Positions 56,611 to 64,000 of a DNA stretch of 64,000 bases are shown in pieces. Both the position numbers and the translations under genes were made by a program. Within the stretch, counting starts at the first letter, position 1, and the number at the start of each line of letters is the position of its first letter. This stretch comes from Rhizobium sp. AQ_MP (lineage in GTDB: Bacteria > Pseudomonadota > Alphaproteobacteria > Rhizobiales > Rhizobiaceae): positions 372,001-436,000 of the forward strand of contig NZ_JACJVI010000001.1 of NCBI RefSeq assembly GCF_014237835.1, written 5' to 3'. The notes below the pieces were generated by a model that was not told the DNA's origin, did not search any database, and saw nothing but the letters and a program-made list of their open reading frames with translations.

Positions 56611-59600
56611 TGTTCAAGAAGGTTCTGATTGCCAATCGCGGCGAAATCGCCGTGCGCGTCATCAAGACGCTTCAGAAGATGGGGATCGCAAGCGTTGCGG
56701 TCTACTCCGATGCCGACCGCTTTTCGAAACCCGTCCTGATGGCCGACGAGGCGGTGCGCCTCGGCCCCGCACCCGCCAGCGAAAGCTATCTCAACGTCGA
56801 TGCCGTGATTGCCGCCTGCCGTCAGACGGGTGCGCAAGCCGTTCATCCCGGCTACGGTTTCCTCTCGGAGAACATCGGCTTTGCCGAACGACTGAAGGCG
56901 GAAGGCATCACCTTCATCGGTCCGACACCGGACAATATCTCCGCCTTCGGCCTGAAGCACACGGCCCGCGAACTGGCCAAGGCGAGCGGCGTGCCGCTCT
57001 TGCCCGGCTCCGACCTGCTCGACAGCCGGGAAGAGGCGCTCTCCGCAGCGGAGCAGATCGGCTATTCGGTGATGCTGAAATCGACGGCTGGCGGCGGTGG
57101 AATCGGGATGCAGCTCTGCGACAATGCGGAGGCGCTTGCCGCAGCCTTCGACACCGTCCAGCGCACGGCAAAATCCAGTTTCGGTGATGCCCGCGTCTAT
57201 CTCGAACGCTTCGTCTCCAAGGCCCGCCATGTCGAGGTGCAGATCTTCGGCGACGGCAAGGGCAGGGTGATTGCGCTCGGTGAACGCGACTGCTCGCTCC
57301 AGCGCCGGAACCAGAAGGTCATCGAAGAAACGCCGGCCCCCGGTCTGTCCGATGCCGTGCGCCAGCGCCTGCACGCCGCTGCCGTGTCGCTCGGTAGCCA
57401 AGTGGCTTACGCCTCTGCCGGCACGGTCGAATTCATCTATGATCCCGCCCGCGAGGAATTCTACTTCCTTGAGGTGAACACGCGTCTGCAGGTCGAACAT
57501 CCGGTCACGGAAGCCGTCTTCGGTGTGGATCTGGTCGAATGGATGATCCGCCAGGCCGCCGGCGAAGATGTGCTGACGGGCAAGGAAAACCTCGTGCCGA
57601 CAGGTGCCGCGATCGAAGCGCGCGTCTATGCCGAAATGCCCCATGCCGGCTTCCGCCCGAGTGCCGGCCTGCTGACGGAAGTGGTCTTCCCCGATGGCAT
57701 CCGCGTCGACGGCTGGGTGGAAACGGGGACCGAAGTCACGCCCTTCTACGATCCCATGCTCGCCAAGGTGATCGTCTCGGGCGCGGATCGGGATACGGCC
57801 ATTGCGGCGCTCTCGTCCGCGCTGGAAGAAACTTCGCTTGCCGGCATCGAGACCAACCTCGAATACCTCAAGGCCATCGCCGTCTCCGACCTGTTCCGAA
57901 GCGGTGATGTCGCGACCACGGCCTTGAAGGATTTCGCCTTCGTGCCCGATGTCGTCGAGGTGATCGCCCCCGGTGCGCAGTCGAGCCTCCAGGAACTCTC
58001 GGGCCGCCTCGGCCTCTGGCATGTCGGCGTGCCGCCCTCGGGCCCGATGGACGAACGCTCCTTCCGCCATGCCAACCGGCTGGTTGGCAACCACGATCAT
58101 ACGGCGGCCCTGGAACTTACCGTCTCCGGGCCGGTGCTGAAATTCTTCTCCGACACAGTGATCGCGCTCGCCGGCGCGGTCATGCCGATGAAGCTCGATG
58201 GCGTCGAGCTGCCCCATGATCAGGCGGTCCAGATCAAGGCCGGCCAGACGCTGGCCATCGGCAGCATCACCGGTGCCGGCCAGCGCGCCTATCTGGCGGT
58301 ATCCGGCGGCTTCGATGCCCCCTTGGTCATGGGCTCCCGCGCCACCTTCGGCCTCGGCCAGTTCGGCGGCAATGCCACCGGCACGCTTCGCGCAGGGCAT
58401 GTCTTGCGCCTGGCCCGCCGGAACCAGGCCAATGTCCTGCCGGCAACGGAACCGGCGGAACTGACCCGCGAATGGTCCGTCGGCGTGCTCTACGGCCCTC
58501 ATGGTGCGCCCGACTTCTTCCTCGAAGAGGATATCGAGACACTGTTCTCGACGCCGTACGAGGTGCATTTCAACTCGGCGCGCACGGGTGTCCGCCTGAT
58601 CGGCCCGGCCCCCAAATGGGCGCGCACCGATGGCGGTGAGGCGGGGCTTCACCCCTCCAATCTGCATGACAACGCCTATGCGATCGGCGCGATCGACTTC
58701 ACCGGCGACATGCCGATCATCCTCGGCCCCGACGGCCCAAGCCTCGGCGGCTTCGTCTGCCCGGCAGTCATTGCCCGCGACGAGCAGTGGAAGATGGGCC
58801 AGTTCAAGCCGGGGGATAAGATCCGGTTTCATGCGGTGACGCGGGAGGAGGATGGTGTCCCTTCCGCAGGCGTGGTGCCTTTCGCATCCTCAAGTCAGAG
58901 TGTAGCACGTTCGGTACCCCCCTCTGTCCTGCCGGACATCTCCCCCTCAAGGGGGGAGATCGAGGAGGCTGCAGTCTCGCCCGCCACTACGTTGGATACT
59001 GAGGAACGCTTATCTTCGGAAAGCGCCGAGGGTGCCTCTCTGCTAATCTCCCCCCTTGAGGGGGAGATGTCCGGCAGGACAGAGGGGGGTAAGGCTCGGC
59101 ACTCTGTGATCGGCTCCCCCATTCTCGCTTCAAACGACACCGGCCCCATCCCCGTCGTCTATCGCCGCCAAGGCGACGACAACCTGCTGGTCGAATACGG
59201 CCCGATGCAGCTCGATATCGGCATCCGCATGCGCGTGCACCTGCTGATGCAGGCGGTCAAGGCGGAGAGACTTCAGGGCCTCATCGATCTGACGCCCGGC
59301 ATCCGCTCGCTGCAGATCCATTATGACAGCACCACGCTGTCGCGGTCGAAACTCTTGGGCGCCCTAGCTGAGATCGAGAAGAGCCTGCCTCCGGTCTCCG
59401 CCGTCAAGGTGCCGAGCCGGACCGTCTGGCTGCCGCTTTCCTGGAACGATCCGGATGCGGAACTGGCCATGCGCAAGTATCAGGAGCTCGTGCGCCCGAA
59501 CGCGCCCTGGTGCCCCTCCAACATCGAGTTCATCCGCCGCATCAACGGGCTCCCCGATGAGCAGGCGGTGAAGGACACGATCTTCAACGCCTCCTATCTC

Positions 59601-60362
59601 GTGATGGGCCTCGGCGATGTCTATCTCGGCGCGCCGGTCGCCACCCCCATCGATCCCCGCCATCGACTGGTGACGACGAAGTACAATCCGGCCCGCACCT
59701 GGACGCCTGAGAACGCCGTCGGCATTGGCGGCGCCTATATGTGCATCTATGGCATGGAAGGGCCGGGCGGCTATCAGCTCTTCGGTCGCACGATCCAGGT
59801 CTGGAACACCTGGCGGCAGACGGATGTCTTCGCCAAGGACAAGCCCTGGCTGCTCGATTTCTTCGACCAGATCCGCTTCTTCCCCGTGAGCCACGAAGAA
59901 CTGACGGAGGCCCGCGCCGCCTTCCTGCATGGCGGCTATCCGATCCGCATCGAGGAAGGCACCTTCTCCTACGCCGATTACGAGGCGGAGATGGCCCGCA
60001 ATGCAGAGAGCATCGGCGCCTTCAAACAGGGGCAGCAGGCGGCCTTCGAGGCCGAGCGGAAGCGCTGGAAGGACGAGGGGCTCGATAGTTTCCAGGTCGA
60101 TGACGGCGCAGGCGTTAGCCTCGGCGGCGATATCCCCGAAGGCTGCTTCGGGGTGGAAAGTGCCGTGCCCGGCAATGTCTGGAAACTGCTGGTCGAGGAA
60201 GGCCAGTCCGTGCAGGCTGGCGATACGCTTGCCATCATCGAGTCGATGAAAATGGAAATCACCGTCACCGCCCATGCCCCCGGCACAGTCCGGGACCTGC
60301 GTGCCGGGCCAGGTCGCAACGTCAAGGCCGGCGATGTCCTGGTCATCTTGGAGGATTTGTAA
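56610..60362 (+). CDS. Biotin-dependent guanidine/urea carboxylase carrying an in-frame palindromic repeat
   Basis: 1250 residues. Domain order: biotin carboxylase with ATP-grasp (about 1-450, [34 protein letters not shown]), AHS2/KipA-type half of the carboxyltransferase (about 470-760), AHS1/KipI-type half (about 845-1060) and a biotin carrier domain with Lys1214 in ESMKMEI. Urea carboxylases are usually about 1200 residues; the excess equals a 59-residue segment (about 769-828) encoded by the palindrome at 58915-59091. The riboswitch and the DUF1989 genes point to guanidine rather than urea as substrate, giving carboxyguanidine with ATP and bicarbonate. The specificity residues were not checked. 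Confidence 0.9.
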   Translation: MFKKVLIANRGEIAVRVIKTLQKMGIASVAVYSDADRFSKPVLMADEAVRLGPAPASESYLNVDAVIAACRQTGAQAVHPGYGFLSENIGFAERLKAEGITFIGPTPDNISAFGLKHTARELAKASGVPLLPGSDLLDSREEALSAAEQIGYSVMLKSTAGGGGIGMQLCDNAEALAAAFDTVQRTAKSSFGDARVYLERFVSKARHVEVQIFGDGKGRVIALGERDCSLQRRNQKVIEETPAPGLSDAVRQRLHAAAVSLGSQVAYASAGTVEFIYDPAREEFYFLEVNTRLQVEHPVTEAVFGVDLVEWMIRQAAGEDVLTGKENLVPTGAAIEARVYAEMPHAGFRPSAGLLTEVVFPDGIRVDGWVETGTEVTPFYDPMLAKVIVSGADRDTAIAALSSALEETSLAGIETNLEYLKAIAVSDLFRSGDVATTALKDFAFVPDVVEVIAPGAQSSLQELSGRLGLWHVGVPPSGPMDERSFRHANRLVGNHDHTAALELTVSGPVLKFFSDTVIALAGAVMPMKLDGVELPHDQAVQIKAGQTLAIGSITGAGQRAYLAVSGGFDAPLVMGSRATFGLGQFGGNATGTLRAGHVLRLARRNQANVLPATEPAELTREWSVGVLYGPHGAPDFFLEEDIETLFSTPYEVHFNSARTGVRLIGPAPKWARTDGGEAGLHPSNLHDNAYAIGAIDFTGDMPIILGPDGPSLGGFVCPAVIARDEQWKMGQFKPGDKIRFHAVTREEDGVPSAGVVPFASSSQSVARSVPPSVLPDISPSRGEIEEAAVSPATTLDTEERLSSESAEGASLLISPLEGEMSGRTEGGKARHSVIGSPILASNDTGPIPVVYRRQGDDNLLVEYGPMQLDIGIRMRVHLLMQAVKAERLQGLIDLTPGIRSLQIHYDSTTLSRSKLLGALAEIEKSLPPVSAVKVPSRTVWLPLSWNDPDAELAMRKYQELVRPNAPWCPSNIEFIRRINGLPDEQAVKDTIFNASYLVMGLGDVYLGAPVATPIDPRHRLVTTKYNPARTWTPENAVGIGGAYMCIYGMEGPGGYQLFGRTIQVWNTWRQTDVFAKDKPWLLDFFDQIRFFPVSHEELTEARAAFLHGGYPIRIEEGTFSYADYEAEMARNAESIGAFKQGQQAAFEAERKRWKDEGLDSFQVDDGAGVSLGGDIPEGCFGVESAVPGNVWKLLVEEGQSVQAGDTLAIIESMKMEITVTAHAPGTVRDLRAGPGRNVKAGDVLVILEDL
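58915..59091. repeat. 177-bp palindromic element inside the carboxylase gene
   Basis: Left arm 58915-58960 and right arm 59046-59091 are exact 46-bp reverse complements, each beginning or ending in TACCCCCC / GGGGGGTA and containing CTGTCCTGCCGGACATC, around an 85-base loop. Weaker symmetry continues outside (CAGAGTG 58896-58902, CACTCTG 59100-59106). The unit is 177 bases, exactly 59 codons, and has no stop in the gene's frame. The arms resemble the abundant palindromes of Rhizobiales intergenic regions. No clear target duplication is visible. Confidence 0.9.
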
Positions 60363-62161
60363 TGCTGCCGACTATTCTCGATCTCGCTTCGCTGAGGGCC
60401 GCCTATGCCAGCGGGCTGACCCCGTTCGACCTCGTCGAGGAGGTGATCGCCCGCCGCAAGGCCTCCGATGATCCGGCAGTCTTCATCACGCAGACGCCGG
60501 ACGATGATTTGCGGGCAGCCGCAAGGGCCCTGGTGGAGCGCGCGCCGGAGCCGAACAGTCTGCCGCTCTGGGGCGTGCCCTTCGCCGTGAAGGACAATAT
60601 CGATGTCTCTGGCCTGACGACCACCGCAGCCTGCCCGGCCTTCGCCTATCAGCCGGAGAAGGACTCAACAGTCGTTGCGAGACTGAAGGCTGCGGGTGCC
60701 CTCGTCATCGGCAAGACCAATCTCGACCAGTTCGCCACAGGCCTCAACGGCACGCGCTCCCCCTATGGTGCTCCGCGCTCCGTCTTCGACAAGGCCTATG
60801 TATCCGGCGGATCCTCGTCTGGTTCTGCGGTCACGGTCGCGGCGGGGCTGGCGAGCTTTGCGCTGGGCACCGATACCGCAGGTTCCGGCCGCGTGCCCGC
60901 CGCCTTCAACAACCTCGTCGGCATCAAGCCGACGCCCGGCCTCGTGCCGAATGTCGGCGTTGTGCCGGCCTGCCGCAGTGTCGATGTCGTCACGGTCTTT
61001 GCTGCAACCGTTGGGGATGGTGTCGCGATCCGCCAGGTGATGGATGGCTATGACGCCGGTGATCCCTATTCCCGCAAGGTGTCGCCAGTGGCCCTCCCGG
61101 GTTCAGGCCTGCGCATCGGTGTGCTCGAAGGCGCCGAGCGCGAGTTCTTCGGCAACAAGGCGGTGGAAGCCCTCTACGATCAGGCAATCGAGCGGGCAAA
61201 ATCGCTTGGCGCAACCATCGTCCCCTTCGACTACGCGCCGTTCCGCCAGGCGGCCGAACTGCTCTACAACGGCCCCTGGGTCGCCGAGCGTCTTGCAGCG
61301 GTGAAGGAGTTCATCGGCACCCATGCAGATGATTTCGATCCGACGGTGCGCACCATCATCGAGGGTGCCAGGGGTTACGACGCGGTCGCGGCTTTCGAGG
61401 GCCAGTACAAGCTCGGCCATCTCCGCCAGAAGGCGCTTGTCGAATGGGAGAAGCTGGACGTGCTGATGCTGCCGACCTCGCCGACGACCTATACGGTAGA
61501 GGCGATGCTCGCAGACCCGATCGTCAAGAACAGCCATTTCGGTCGTTATACCAACTTCGCCAATCTCTTCGGCTACGCTGCAATCGCCGTGCCCGGCGGC
61601 TTCGGTTCGGATGGTCTGCCCAGCGGCGTCACCTTCTTCGGTCCCTCCTTCTCCGACGATGCCCTGGCCCCCTTTGCCGATGCCATGCACCGCGCTTGCG
61701 CCTCCGGCATGGGCAAGGACAAGACTGCGGCCCTGCCGGAAGCCTCCAGGGTTGCTGAGACTGACGATGGCCTCGTCACCATCACGGTCGTCGGCGCGCA
61801 TCTGACCGGCATGCCGCTGAACCACCAGCTGACAGGCCCCGGCGGGAAGCTGGTGAAGACCTGCCGCACGGCCGGCGACTACCGCCTCTTCGTCCTGCCG
61901 AATACCACGCCGCCCAAGCCGGGCCTGATCCGCGAGCCGGGCTTCGCCGGCAAGGGACTGGAGGTGGAAGTCTGGAAGGTAACGCCCGCTGCCTTCGGCC
62001 GCTTCGTCCAGAACATTCCCGCACCGCTCGGTATCGGCAAGGTCACGCTCGACGACGGGTCCCAAGTGTCCGGCTTCCTCTGCGAGCCCTATGCCATAGA
62101 GGGCGCGCAGGAAGTCACCGATCTCGGCGGCTGGCGCGCCTATATCGCGTCAAGGAAGTGA
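60362..62161 (+). CDS. atzF: Allophanate hydrolase
   Basis: 599 residues; the start overlaps the carboxylase stop (TAATG). An amidase-signature domain (about 1-450) holds the Ser-cisSer-Lys triad: Lys77 in FAVKDNID, a cis-Ser among 151-153 in GGSSSGS and nucleophile Ser175 in DTAGSGR. A C-terminal domain (about 460-598) is the part that completes allophanate breakdown in AtzF-type enzymes. Hydrolyses allophanate to ammonium and CO2, the last step of the pathway. A strong hairpin follows. Confidence 0.95.
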   Translation: MLPTILDLASLRAAYASGLTPFDLVEEVIARRKASDDPAVFITQTPDDDLRAAARALVERAPEPNSLPLWGVPFAVKDNIDVSGLTTTAACPAFAYQPEKDSTVVARLKAAGALVIGKTNLDQFATGLNGTRSPYGAPRSVFDKAYVSGGSSSGSAVTVAAGLASFALGTDTAGSGRVPAAFNNLVGIKPTPGLVPNVGVVPACRSVDVVTVFAATVGDGVAIRQVMDGYDAGDPYSRKVSPVALPGSGLRIGVLEGAEREFFGNKAVEALYDQAIERAKSLGATIVPFDYAPFRQAAELLYNGPWVAERLAAVKEFIGTHADDFDPTVRTIIEGARGYDAVAAFEGQYKLGHLRQKALVEWEKLDVLMLPTSPTTYTVEAMLADPIVKNSHFGRYTNFANLFGYAAIAVPGGFGSDGLPSGVTFFGPSFSDDALAPFADAMHRACASGMGKDKTAALPEASRVAETDDGLVTITVVGAHLTGMPLNHQLTGPGGKLVKTCRTAGDYRLFVLPNTTPPKPGLIREPGFAGKGLEVEVWKVTPAAFGRFVQNIPAPLGIGKVTLDDGSQVSGFLCEPYAIEGAQEVTDLGGWRAYIASRK

Positions 62162-62167
62162 TTGTCC

Positions 62168-62197
62168 GTTGGCGCCTGCCTGAACGCAGGCGCCAAC
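62168..62197. terminator. Bidirectional hairpin between allophanate hydrolase and SMP-30 genes
   Basis: GTTGGCGCCTGC (62168-62179) pairs exactly with GCAGGCGCCAAC (62186-62197) around CTGAAC. The genes on both sides converge on it. No T run follows on either strand. Confidence 0.75.
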
Positions 62198-62210
62198 GCG
62201 AGACTTGACC

Positions 62211-63122
62211 TTAGGGAACCTGCGCGCCCCGCGTCGCGGTATAGATCGCATAGAGCGAGGTCGACGCCGTGATGAACAGGCGGTTCCGGCGTGGGCCGCC
62301 GAAGGTCAGGTTGGCGACCGCCTGCGGCACGAGGATCTTGCCGAGCAGCGTGCCATCGGGATGGAAGCAGTGCACGCCGTCGGCAGCACTTGACCAGAGG
62401 TTCCCGTCGACATCCGTGCGCATGCCGTCGGGAATTCCCTTGTCGATATGGGCAAAGACCCGCCCATTCGTCAGGCGTTTGCCATCACTGACATCGAAGA
62501 CGCGAATATGCCGTGGCGCGTCCGGTTTGTGGCTAGCGCCGGAATCGGCGACGTAGAGCAGGCGCTCGTCCGGCGAGAAGCAGAGCCCGTTCGGCTGCAG
62601 GAAATCGTCGACCGCGACGGTGAGTTCGCCTGTTGCAGGATCGAGCCGGTAGACATTCCGGCTCGCCTGTTCCTCGTCGGCCTTGTAGCCCTCGTAATCT
62701 GAGAGAATGCCGTAGGATGGATCGCTGAACCACACGCTGCCGTCGGACTTGACCACCACGTCGTTGGGAGAGTTCAACCGCTTGCCCTCGTGACGATCGG
62801 CAAGCGTCGTGATCGTCCCGTCGATTTCGGTGCGGATGACGCGGCGCCCGCCATGCTCGCAGGACACGAGCCGCCCCTCGCGGTCGCGGGTATTGCCGTT
62901 GATGAAATTGGATGGTGCACGATAGAGAGAGGTGCCAGCACCCTCGATCCAGCGCAGAACGCGTTCGTTCGGAATGTCGCTGAACAGCAGATAGCCGCCA
63001 TCGTTGAACCAGACAGGCCCCTCGGCCCATCGGCAGCCGGTGTAAAGCTCATCCAGTCCGGCGCTGGAAACGAGCAGGTCGCGGAAGCGGGGATCGCAGA
63101 TCTCGTAATGCGGGTTTTCCAT
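62211..63122 (-). CDS. SMP-30/gluconolactonase/LRE family protein
   Basis: 303 residues from the ATG at 63122 (MENPHYEICD); the frame upstream is a His/Arg-rich shadow of the permease gene. Six-bladed propeller with the metal-site Glu in TGCRWAEGPVWF, Asn in INGNTRDREGRL and LNSPNDVVVKSDGSVWFSDPSYG, and Asp in YVADSGASH. Hydrolyses sugar lactones, probably for the sugar imported by the transporter encoded 20 bases upstream. Confidence 0.9.
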   Translation of the reverse strand: MENPHYEICDPRFRDLLVSSAGLDELYTGCRWAEGPVWFNDGGYLLFSDIPNERVLRWIEGAGTSLYRAPSNFINGNTRDREGRLVSCEHGGRRVIRTEIDGTITTLADRHEGKRLNSPNDVVVKSDGSVWFSDPSYGILSDYEGYKADEEQASRNVYRLDPATGELTVAVDDFLQPNGLCFSPDERLLYVADSGASHKPDAPRHIRVFDVSDGKRLTNGRVFAHIDKGIPDGMRTDVDGNLWSSAADGVHCFHPDGTLLGKILVPQAVANLTFGGPRRNRLFITASTSLYAIYTATRGAQVP

Positions 63123-63142
63123 GGGACGATCCTGGCAGTGCT

Positions 63143-64000
63143 TCAGGTTTTGCCGGCGCTGCGCGTGGTCGGCAGCATGATGACGGCGATGATGATGAGA
63201 CCGGTGAGAATGAGACGAATGCCTGCGCCAAAGCCGTAGGTGTTCAGCATCGAAACGACAAGGAACATGAAGAGCGAAGCGCCCCATATCCCCGGAACAT
63301 TCGAGTTTCCGCCGGCAACCGCCGTGCCGCCGATGACGACGACGGCAATCGACATCAGGAGATATTCCGTGCCCATGTTGAGCGCCGCACCGCCGGAGAA
63401 GCTGGCGAGCAGATAGCCGCAGAGCGAGGCGAGCACGGCACAGAGCAGGTAGGTGACAAGCCGCGTGCCGTCGATCGGAATGCCGGCCATGCGGGCAGCC
63501 CGGATGCTCTGGCCGATCGCGGCAATCGAGCGCCCATAGACCGTGCGGTTGATCACGTACCAGACGATGACGGACAGCACCAAGGCGACAAGGGCGACAT
63601 TCGGGATGCCTGCCGTCGTGGCGGTGGTGAAGTCGGCAAGCCAGCTCGGCGGCTTGATGCGCAGGCCCCGGTTCGTCCAGATGGCCGTCGACTGCACGAT
63701 GAAGCTCATCGACAGCGTTGCTATGATCGGCGGAATGCGGAGCAGCTTGATGAGCGCGTAATTGCCAATGCCGATCGCAATCCCGATGCCGATGGCAACC
63801 AGCAGCCCCGTCAGGATCATGCTGTTTTCGACATTCATCACCTTCAGCGAAACAGTCGCCGCAAGTGTCATGTTGGCGGGCACCGAGAGGTCGATATTTC
63901 CGGGGCCAAGCGTGATCACCAGCATCTGCCCGAGACCGACCAACACGGAAAACGCCCCGAAGGTGAGAGCCGCCTGTGCAAGCCCGACGGTGCTCGCCCC
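63143..64000 (-). CDS. Ribose-type sugar ABC transporter permease (5' part outside the window)
   Basis: The frame is open to the right edge, giving about 285 C-terminal residues; codons before 63946 continue in family sequence (GLAQAALTFGAFSVLVGLGQMLVI). Typical RbsC-type features are PGNIDLSVPANMTLAA, GNYALIKLLRIPPIIATLSM, GRSIAAIGQSIRAARMAGI and GGTAVAGGNSNVPGIWGA, across about eight helices. The substrate is unknown; the adjacent lactonase suggests an aldose. Further transporter genes should lie to the right. Confidence 0.92.
   Translation of the reverse strand, partial: GASTVGLAQAALTFGAFSVLVGLGQMLVITLGPGNIDLSVPANMTLAATVSLKVMNVENSMILTGLLVAIGIGIAIGIGNYALIKLLRIPPIIATLSMSFIVQSTAIWTNRGLRIKPPSWLADFTTATTAGIPNVALVALVLSVIVWYVINRTVYGRSIAAIGQSIRAARMAGIPIDGTRLVTYLLCAVLASLCGYLLASFSGGAALNMGTEYLLMSIAVVVIGGTAVAGGNSNVPGIWGASLFMFLVVSMLNTYGFGAGIRLILTGLIIIAVIMLPTTRSAGKT

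Noticed and set aside
56481..58832. A 783-residue antisense frame opposite the carboxylase
   Set aside because: Same shadow effect: composition is the mirror of a GC-rich gene, with no recognisable motif.
58915..59091. An intein, insertion sequence or CRISPR-like unit in the carboxylase
   Set aside because: No transposase, splicing motif or repeated spacers; it is a single long inverted repeat like other rhizobial palindromes.
56610..62161. Plain urea amidolyase pathway
   Set aside because: The enzymes alone would fit urea, but the guanidine-I riboswitch and the DUF1989 pair favour guanidine. Not excluded until substrate assays are done.

Overview
The window looks like chromosomal DNA of an alphaproteobacterium of the Rhizobiaceae (Rhizobium, Agrobacterium, Ensifer or Shinella type). 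The reasons are the GC-rich coding style, the PodJ-like gene beside a fatty acid oxidation cluster, the block murA / DUF2948 / hisD / UPF0262 / phosphatase / infA / maf / yacG / tRNA-Phe, the CG-rich palindromic intergenic repeats typical of rhizobia, and an ICE-like iron box. I see no prophage, insertion sequence, CRISPR array or plasmid replication gene.

Layout. 1-7.3 kb: the N-terminal part of a PodJ-like coiled-coil protein (minus), then an acyl-CoA dehydrogenase, a thiolase and a FadB-type bifunctional enzyme (plus), with palindromic repeats in both gaps of the fatty acid cluster. 7.3-19.4 kb: single genes (DUF805-like membrane protein, secreted GDPD, GH32 fructosidase, atypical pyruvate kinase, a symporter/histidine kinase hybrid, MscL, an aminotransferase, GalE). 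19.4-22.8 kb: katG and oxyR, divergent. 22.9-29.9 kb: a membrane protein of unknown function, tRNA-Thr, and the conserved murA-to-yacG housekeeping block with tRNA-Phe. 30-35 kb: a TetR regulator with an RND efflux adaptor and pump. 35.6-41 kb: a complete dppABCDF-type peptide transporter. 41-43.5 kb: Lrp regulator, aromatic aminotransferase, YitT protein. 43.5-47.4 kb: an iron-siderophore-type ABC transporter divergent from a methyltransferase. 47.5-50 kb: GntR regulator, KduD and KdgK (ketodeoxygluconate breakdown). 50-51.9 kb: a small membrane protein, an HxlR regulator and a divergent NmrA-type oxidoreductase. 62.2-64 kb: an SMP-30/gluconolactonase gene and the end of a ribose-type ABC permease.

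The highlight is 51.9-62.2 kb: a complete guanidine assimilation operon. It encodes an ABC transporter (binding protein, permease, ATPase), two DUF1989 proteins (carboxyguanidine deiminase subunits), a biotin-dependent guanidine/urea carboxylase and allophanate hydrolase. Together they would import guanidine and degrade it to ammonium and CO2. The leader carries, in order, two TGC-N11-GCA dyads resembling NtrC sites, a near-consensus sigma-54 promoter, and a guanidine-I (ykkC) riboswitch starting a few bases after the predicted transcription start. This reads as a two-input gate: nitrogen limitation AND guanidine. The carboxylase gene also carries a 177-bp palindromic repeat, in frame, in the linker between two of its domains.
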